Assembly: GCF_032337115.1 (NCBI RefSeq)
Contig: NZ_JAVXZY010000003.1
Span: 186,001 to 250,000 of the forward strand
Reading direction: 5' to 3'
Length of the DNA stretch: 64,000 nucleotides
Source of the DNA: Roseateles_C aquae
GTDB taxonomy: Bacteria > Pseudomonadota > Gammaproteobacteria > Burkholderiales > Burkholderiaceae_C
Part shown: in pieces, positions 58,944-64,000 of the stretch
Layout of the letters: each line of letters starts with the position of its first letter
How positions within the stretch are numbered: the first letter of the stretch is position 1
Notes under the pieces: generated by a model
What the model was told of the DNA's origin: nothing
Seen by the model: only the letters and a program-made list of their open reading frames with translations
The model's database searches: none
Program-made: the position numbers and the translations under genes

Positions 58944-59387
58944 TCAGCGCTTGACGATGTCACGGTGCATCGGTGCCAGCAGCGCCAGCAGGCGGTTCTG
59001 GGTGGCAAAGGGGATCTGCGCGGCGTCCATCGCCGCCTGCAGGTCCTCGACCACGGCGTTGAAGTCGCCCGCCTTGATTGCCATATCGGCGTGCACCGCC
59101 TTCATCGCGCCGCCCTCGTAGGTGCAGGGGCCGCCGCTGGCCGCGCAGAGTTGGTCGCTCAGTTGCTCGACCAGGTTCTTGGCGTTGGCGTCCTTGAAAA
59201 AATGCTTGATGCGCGGATCGGCGAACAGCCGCGGCACCACGTCGGCGCTAAGCCGCGCAATGCCCTCGCGGCCGCCCAAGGCCTGGAACAACTCATCCGG
59301 CCGGGGCTGGGCGCCGGCGTTCATGCCGATCAGCAGGGCGCTGATGGCGCTGATGGCAGTGGCGTGGGCGTGTCCTTGCAGCGTCAA
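58944..59387 (-). CDS. Group 1 truncated hemoglobin with signal-like N-terminus
   Basis: A protein of 147 residues from a TTG at 59387, chosen because GGAG lies six bases upstream; a TTG at 59402 is possible. The globin domain reads ELFQALGGREGIARLSADVVPRLFADPRIKHFF, with the proximal His in KAVHADMAI. The first 25 residues are hydrophobic and end NAGAQ, which suggests export. Group 1 globins bind oxygen and nitric oxide. Confidence 0.85.
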   Translation of the reverse strand: MTLQGHAHATAISAISALLIGMNAGAQPRPDELFQALGGREGIARLSADVVPRLFADPRIKHFFKDANAKNLVEQLSDQLCAASGGPCTYEGGAMKAVHADMAIKAGDFNAVVEDLQAAMDAAQIPFATQNRLLALLAPMHRDIVKR

Positions 59388-59429
59388 TGGGAGCTCCGTC
59401 AATCATCTGGCGCAGCCCCGGATGCTGAA

Positions 59430-59879
59430 TCACCAGCTGCCGACATTGGGCATCGAGGCCCAGGGTTCGGCCGGGGGCAGGGCGGGGCCGTCCTGCAGCA
59501 GTTCCACCGAGATGTTATCGGGCGAGCGCACAAATGCCATGCGGCCATCGCGCGGCGGGCGTGAAATCGTCACGCCGTGGTCGGCCAGGCGCTGGCAGGC
59601 CGCATAGATATCGGGCACGGCATAGGCCAGATGGCCGAAGTTGCGCCCGCCGGTATAGGTCTCGGCCTTGCCATCGGCATCGGGCCAGTTGTAGGTCAGC
59701 TCCAGCTGGGGCTGGAAGCGGCCGGCTTCATCGCCAGGGGCGGCCAGGTAGACCAGGGTGAAGCGGCCGGCCTCATGCTCGGTACGGCGCACCTCGACCA
59801 GGCCGAGGGCATCGCGATAGAAGGTCAGGCTCTGGTCCAGATCGGTGACGCGCACCATCGTGTGCAGGTATTTCATCAT
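59430..59879 (-). CDS. gloA: Lactoylglutathione lyase (glyoxalase I)
   Basis: A protein of 149 residues of the VOC fold. Metal ligands His (LHTM), Glu (QLELTYN), His (FGHLAYAV) and Glu (ISVELLQ) are all present. It isomerises the methylglyoxal-glutathione adduct to S-lactoylglutathione in the cytoplasm. Confidence 0.92.
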   Translation of the reverse strand: MMKYLHTMVRVTDLDQSLTFYRDALGLVEVRRTEHEAGRFTLVYLAAPGDEAGRFQPQLELTYNWPDADGKAETYTGGRNFGHLAYAVPDIYAACQRLADHGVTISRPPRDGRMAFVRSPDNISVELLQDGPALPPAEPWASMPNVGSW

Positions 59880-59885
59880 TGCGTT

Positions 59886-61088
59886 TCAAGACTCCGTGCG
59901 GGGTGCCGCCATTGTGGCCGCAGCAGCCAGGGCTTGCCGGTCCGGGGTCTTGCGGCGATCTGGCACGCCCATCAACAGTCGCAGCACCGGCACCTGGCGT
60001 ACCGCCAGATAGCCCAGCGCGCTGAGCGCCAGCGTCAACACGATCAGCAGCGGGCCCTCCAGCGCGGCCGGCCAGTGCAGCGGCAGCAGCAGGCGGGTCA
60101 GCAGCACGATCAGGGTCTGGTGCAGGATGTAGACGCAGAACACGCCGTCGCTGAGCGGCTGGCGCCAAGCGCTGTCTGCATCCAGATGCTGGCGGGCAAA
60201 GCCGCAGGCGGCCATCAGGCAGCACCATTGCATGGTGCCGTAGACGACTCGCATGAAGAGGCGCAGCGCCATCGGCGGCTCGACATCCGCATAGACCTTG
60301 AAGTAGGCCTGCACCGCCAGCCAGGCGATCAGCGCCAGGGCGAGCGCCGGCCAGCGGGCTCGTTGCGCCTGCGCCCACAAGCTGCTGCGGGCAGCCAGCA
60401 GGCCGATCAGGAACAGGCTGAGGTACTGCGCGTGGTTGTACCAGTCCCAGCTCAGGTTGTGAGTGCTTTCAAACAGTGGGGCGAGGTTGCGTGCGGCGAT
60501 CAGCGGCAACGCGCCGACGATCAGCAGCTGCCAGCGGCTGGCACCCTCAATCCACTCGCTGAACCGCTCGCTGAGCCGGGGCCAGGCCTTCAGCAGCGCC
60601 CAGCCGATCAGGCTGTAGACCCACAGATAGGGCAGGAACCAGAGGTGGTTCCAGGTCGGCAGGCTCAGGCAGTGCCCGTCCTTGCAGAAGCCGTGATAGG
60701 CGCGCAGATACAGGCCCATGAAGTCCAGGTAGCTGCCTTCGTAGGCCACCTTGGTGACGACCTCGTAGTAGGCCTGTGGCGGCACGATCACCAGCATGCC
60801 GAACAACAGGGGCCAGAGCAGGCGCTTGCTGCGTGAGCGCACAAAGCCGGGGCCGCGCTGCATCAGGCCGGCGCTGGCGGCGCCAGCAATCAGGAACAAG
60901 AGGCCCATGCGCCATGGTGAGCTGAGCGCCATCAGCGGCTCCAGCGCCGGGATGATCTCGCTGCTCTTCACATGCCAGTCCCAGGGCACGTAGTACATGC
61001 CGACGTGGTAGGGCACGAGCAGCGCGAAGGCCAGGATGCGCAGCCAGTCCAGGAAGTACTGGCGGCCTTGAGTGGTGCTTGTGTTCAT
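59886..61088 (-). CDS. Acyltransferase-3 family membrane protein
   Basis: A protein of 400 residues from the ATG at 61088 with about ten helices. The family start RQYFLDWLRILAFALLVPYHVGMYY carries the conserved Asp, Arg and His. Members add acyl groups to sugars of surface polysaccharides or lipids. The gene lies directly upstream of gloA (6 bp) on the same strand, but a functional link is not apparent. Confidence 0.88.
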   Translation of the reverse strand: MNTSTTQGRQYFLDWLRILAFALLVPYHVGMYYVPWDWHVKSSEIIPALEPLMALSSPWRMGLLFLIAGAASAGLMQRGPGFVRSRSKRLLWPLLFGMLVIVPPQAYYEVVTKVAYEGSYLDFMGLYLRAYHGFCKDGHCLSLPTWNHLWFLPYLWVYSLIGWALLKAWPRLSERFSEWIEGASRWQLLIVGALPLIAARNLAPLFESTHNLSWDWYNHAQYLSLFLIGLLAARSSLWAQAQRARWPALALALIAWLAVQAYFKVYADVEPPMALRLFMRVVYGTMQWCCLMAACGFARQHLDADSAWRQPLSDGVFCVYILHQTLIVLLTRLLLPLHWPAALEGPLLIVLTLALSALGYLAVRQVPVLRLLMGVPDRRKTPDRQALAAAATMAAPRTES

Positions 61089-61214
61089 GGGGCGGATGAT
61101 CGCCTCGCCCGGAGTCGGCGCCCAGCGGCCGGTGGCGAGTTGCATGCAGGCTGGGGCGAATCGCAGGGGCCCTCGTTTCGACTACAGTGCTGGCCGCTAC
61201 GTAGGGAGAGCCCG

Positions 61215-61766
61215 GTGAGAAGAATGTCTACAGCGCTGCTGCTGCTGAGCCTGATGTACCCGCTGTGTGCGCAGGCGCAGTCGAACGACTGTGCTGCGCT
61301 GCTGCGCGAGCATCTGAAGACCGATCTGACGCTCAGCGTCCAGGCCTTTGACCAGACCGAGGGCCAGGGTTTCCGTGCTCTGGCCGAGGGCGCGCTCTGC
61401 GCCCGCGAGGCCGGCGACCTGATCGAAGCCTATATCGCCGCCACGGGCGCCAAGGCCTCGTCCCTGCGCTGGCATCTGGCCCAGATGCGCGCCACCCAGG
61501 GTGATAGCGAGGCGGCCATACGCGCCGCGCGAACGGTGCTGGACGAGCCCAAGGACCGTCAGCCTGGCCAACTGCGCTGGAACGACTATGTGCTGGCCAC
61601 GATCGCATTTCTGGAGCGGGATCGCGAGGCGCTGCAACGCCACCGGGATGCAGTGGCGGCCGGTCGCGAGGAGCATTTCGGCAATGCGCTGAACCTGAAG
61701 CTGTTGGACGCGCTGCTGAGCCACTACGAGCGAAGCTATGCCTACGCGACGGCGCACATCGAGTGA
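61215..61766 (+). CDS. Small secreted helical-repeat protein, unknown function
   Basis: A protein of 183 residues. The GTG at 61215 is preferred over the ATG at 61224 because GGGAGAG is correctly spaced and the two Arg residues complete the signal peptide (VRRMSTALLLLSLMYPLCAQA). The mature part is all helical with TPR-like spacing (LRWHLAQMRATQGDSEAAIRAARTVLDEP). No family is recognised. Confidence 0.75.
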   Translation: MRRMSTALLLLSLMYPLCAQAQSNDCAALLREHLKTDLTLSVQAFDQTEGQGFRALAEGALCAREAGDLIEAYIAATGAKASSLRWHLAQMRATQGDSEAAIRAARTVLDEPKDRQPGQLRWNDYVLATIAFLERDREALQRHRDAVAAGREEHFGNALNLKLLDALLSHYERSYAYATAHIE

Positions 61767-61803
61767 GGCACCGAGGCCGCTGCGCGCCTAGGAGGTGCCT
61801 TCC

Positions 61804-62535
61804 TCAGCCGCGCAACTGCTCGCGGTAGCCGCGCGAGACGCGCAGCGTCTGGCCGCTGGAGAGCGTCAGCTCGGCCTCGCCATGGGGCAGCGGCTGGATG
61901 CGCTGGATGTGCGCGGCGTTCACCGCATGGCAGCGGTGCACGCGCACAAAGCCCTGCGCGGCCGGCTGTGCCAGGAAGCTGGCCAGGCTGCGCCGCTCCA
62001 GGTAGTGCTGCGGCGGTGCGTGCAGCTCGATGTAGTTGTCGGCGGCCGCCACCCATTCGATCGCGGAGATTGGCAGCTTGACGAGCGCACCGCGCTGTTC
62101 GACCAGCCAGTGCGCGTCGATAGGCTGCTGCTGCTGCAAGGCGCTGCGCAGGCCGGCGCCGGCAGCGGCCGCCGCCTCGGGGCGCAGCAGCTGTTGGCGC
62201 AGTCGCTGCAGCGCGGCGGCCAGGCGCTCCGGCGTGTAGGGTTTGAGCAGGTAGTCGGCGGCGCCGAGGTCGAAGGCCTGCAGCGCATGGGCCTGGTGCG
62301 CGGTGCAGAACACCCAGGCCAGGCCGGTGGGCAGCTGCTGCGCGAGCGACAGGCCATCAAGGCCGGGCATCTCGATGTCCAGGAACGCGCCATCGAAGCG
62401 CTCGCGCTGCAACAGCGCCAGCGCGCTCAGGCCGTCGGCGGCCTCGACCAGCTCGGTAATGCCCGGCTGCGCCTGCAGCAGGCGGCGCAGCTTGGCGCGC
62501 GCCGGGGCTTCGTCATCGATCAGCAGCAGTCGCAT
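61804..62535 (-). CDS. LytTR-family response regulator
   Basis: A protein of 243 residues. The REC domain has RFDGAFLDIEMPGLDG and YLLKPYTPE. The C-terminal LytTR DNA-binding domain reads WVAAADNYIELHAPPQHYLERRSLASFL and RVHRCHAVNAAHIQRI. The start overlaps the end of its kinase gene by 23 bp, so the two are coupled. Such pairs often control cell-surface or stress genes. Confidence 0.93.
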   Translation of the reverse strand: MRLLLIDDEAPARAKLRRLLQAQPGITELVEAADGLSALALLQRERFDGAFLDIEMPGLDGLSLAQQLPTGLAWVFCTAHQAHALQAFDLGAADYLLKPYTPERLAAALQRLRQQLLRPEAAAAAGAGLRSALQQQQPIDAHWLVEQRGALVKLPISAIEWVAAADNYIELHAPPQHYLERRSLASFLAQPAAQGFVRVHRCHAVNAAHIQRIQPLPHGEAELTLSSGQTLRVSRGYREQLRG

Positions 62536-63655
62536 CGTTCGTCGGAGTCATGGTCGAGGGAAGATCCAGCAGCAGCTCGCTGCCGCCCTCGGGCGCGGCA
62601 CCGAAATGCAGAGCCGCTGCATCGCCATAAGCGGCCTGCAGCCGGGCGCGCAGATTGGGCAGGCCGATGCTGCCTTCGCGCGAAAGCCGCTGTGGCGCCG
62701 TGCCGCTGTTGTGAACGCGGAGTTTCAACCGATCACCATCAGGGCTCGTTGGTCCAGTTTCGCACCAGGCCCGCAGGCTGACGCAGCTGTTCTGCAGGGC
62801 CTGGGCCACGTCGTGCTTGATCGCGTTCTCCAGCGGCGTGATCAGCAGCAGCGCCGGCAGCCGGCAGCGCCGCGCGTCCGGCGCGATGTCCAGCTGCACC
62901 TGCAGGCGCTCGCCAAAGCGCGCCTGCATGATCTCCAGAAACGGCTGCACCAGCGTCAGTTCTTCGTCCAGGCTGTGCCAGCCCTGGCGCTCGGCGTCGA
63001 GTGCCTGGCGCAGCAAGGTGGCCAGCTGGCAGAGGATGCGATCGGCTTTGGCGACATCCTCATACATCACCGAGGAGATCAGGTTCAGCGTGTTGAACAG
63101 AAAGTGCGGTTGCACCTGCTCGGCGAGCCGCGCAAAACGCGCCTCGGCCAGCTCCTGCTGCAGGCGCTGCAGCTGCAAGGCCTGGCGCTGGCTGCTGAAG
63201 AACAGATGGATGCCGTGGCAGATGACGACGAAGAGACCGTAGGCGACCAGATCCTTGCCCAGCTCATAGCTGAGCACGTTGGCGGCAGAGCCGGGGTGGT
63301 ACTCGACCCCAACAACAGCGTAGACAGCGAAACGGATCGCGAACATGCCGCCGACATGCGCGAAGAAGTAGACCGCAGCGCCGAGCGCATGGCGGCCGAT
63401 CTGCAGCAGCCGCGGCCGACCCAGGCCCGCCACATGCCAACGGTACAGCGCAACGCCTAGCAGCCCGTTGCACAGCAGCGAGCTGAGCTCCCACAAGAAT
63501 GGCTCCCAGGGGTGGGGGCCGCCGTGCTCCAGATAGCGCTGCAGCTGCGGCGCGGTCAGCAGCAGGCCGAAGACCAGCAGCGTGGCGGCGTAGGCGAGCC
63601 AGAGGCGCAGGCGCTGAGCGCTCTCCGGCAGCGGTGAAGGTGTAGGGCTTGGCAT
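62513..63655 (-). CDS. LytS/YpdA-type membrane histidine kinase
   Basis: A protein of 380 residues with four to six hydrophobic segments in the first 165 residues. The kinase part carries AEQVQPHFLFNTLNLISSVMYED (phospho-His in QPHFLFN) and an ATPase end with PLENAIKHDV and GSIGLPNLRARL. The partner is the LytTR regulator it overlaps. It is a small sensor with no visible extracytoplasmic domain. Confidence 0.92.
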   Translation of the reverse strand: MPSPTPSPLPESAQRLRLWLAYAATLLVFGLLLTAPQLQRYLEHGGPHPWEPFLWELSSLLCNGLLGVALYRWHVAGLGRPRLLQIGRHALGAAVYFFAHVGGMFAIRFAVYAVVGVEYHPGSAANVLSYELGKDLVAYGLFVVICHGIHLFFSSQRQALQLQRLQQELAEARFARLAEQVQPHFLFNTLNLISSVMYEDVAKADRILCQLATLLRQALDAERQGWHSLDEELTLVQPFLEIMQARFGERLQVQLDIAPDARRCRLPALLLITPLENAIKHDVAQALQNSCVSLRAWCETGPTSPDGDRLKLRVHNSGTAPQRLSREGSIGLPNLRARLQAAYGDAAALHFGAAPEGGSELLLDLPSTMTPTNDATAADR

Positions 63656-63741
63656 GATGTGCCCGGCACGATATCAGCCTTGCGCCTGGCCGCGCGGGCG
63701 GCTGGCCCCGCCTGTGGCTCAGTTCGCCACAAGACGCGGGA

Positions 63742-64000
63742 TCAATCCTCGTCGACCGGTTCTTGCAAGCCGCCCAGCCGGGCGATCGTGGCGTCCAGCA
63801 CCGCATAAAGCTGCTCCAGCTCCTCGGCGCCCAGGCGCGCCTCGATCTCGCGGTACTGCGCTTCCATGCCCTCACGCATGGCCTCGAACAAGGCCTCGGC
63901 GCGGGGCAAGAGGGCGATGCGGAACTTGCGCTGGTCCTCGATCAGGCGGCTGCGGCTGATCAGCGCGGCGGCTTCCATCCGCGTCAGCATGCCGCTGAGG
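63742..64000 (-). CDS. MarR-family transcriptional regulator, C-terminal fragment (runs off window)
   Basis: The last 86 codons of a gene that starts beyond base 64000. The sequence SGMLTRMEAAALISRSRLIEDQRKFRIALLPRAEALFEAMREG has the wing and dimer-helix pattern of MarR proteins. It lies upstream of the lytS-like gene on the same strand with an 86-bp gap. Its ligand and targets are unknown. Confidence 0.75.
   Translation of the reverse strand, partial: LSGMLTRMEAAALISRSRLIEDQRKFRIALLPRAEALFEAMREGMEAQYREIEARLGAEELEQLYAVLDATIARLGGLQEPVDED

Overview
This is a high-GC, gene-dense chromosomal segment that looks like a betaproteobacterium of the order Burkholderiales (Roseateles/Pelomonas/Rubrivivax-like). 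The evidence is gene content and style: the rsmB - DUF4390 - ntrY - ntrX order, transketolase and GAPDH close together, GTG/TTG starts, and many multi-PAS sensor proteins. No database search was possible, so the genus is inference. Most of the window is ordinary chromosome. The accessory-looking parts are 3.5-10.8 kb, 40.3-40.6 kb and 44.9-55.3 kb.

Layout. 0-3.3 kb (minus): the start of a secreted M28-type aminopeptidase, a PAS-rich diguanylate cyclase and a MurU-like nucleotidyltransferase. 3.5-10.8 kb (minus): a module in which two near-identical pairs (beta-barrel outer-membrane protein plus small PstS-like binding protein) flank a soluble PAS histidine kinase and a response regulator whose HD-GYP domain has lost metal ligands. 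11-19 kb: hemerythrin-like protein, transketolase, a secreted protein with two TonB-C-like repeats, GAPDH, and a subtilase with a long Thr-Pro repeat and a GlyGly-CTERM-like tail. 18.5-21 kb (minus): SPOR-like protein, BirA, a 281-bp inverted-repeat element and a SET-domain protein. 21-30 kb: topoisomerase III, a hybrid-free histidine kinase, an AEC transporter, GNAT, an NTF2-like protein, ProA and a membrane protein. 30-40 kb: a DUF4139 protein, QueC, LemA, a folE-BLUF pair, RsmB, DUF4390, NtrY and a short NtrX-like regulator.

40 kb: a tRNA-Phe/Gly/Thr array, followed by a decayed tyrosine integrase fragment between two related terminator hairpins. 40.6-44.8 kb: membrane proteins, a YkgJ zinc/iron-cluster protein, a CPBP protease, and a divergent pair made of a GlxA-type regulator and a stand-alone DJ-1/PfpI protein.

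44.9-55.3 kb: an oxidative/heme-enzyme neighbourhood. Two paralogous proteins of unknown function are co-transcribed with a DyP-type peroxidase. After them come a phasin-like protein, a PHB-depolymerase-family esterase and a catalase-family protein on the opposite strand, then three envelope proteins, one of them peptidoglycan-binding. Two copies of a dispersed repeat bracket the phasin/depolymerase pair. 55.3-64 kb: a metallo-beta-lactamase-fold hydrolase, an SPFH/flotillin-like protein, a truncated globin, glyoxalase I, an acyltransferase-3, a small secreted protein, a LytS/LytR-type two-component system and the C-terminal end of a MarR-family regulator.

The strongest candidates for something not well described are the DyP operon with its two paralogous partner proteins (44.94-47.96 kb), and the duplicated porin/PstS-like module wrapped around a two-component system (3.56-10.77 kb). 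Functions proposed for both are inference from sequence and neighbourhood.
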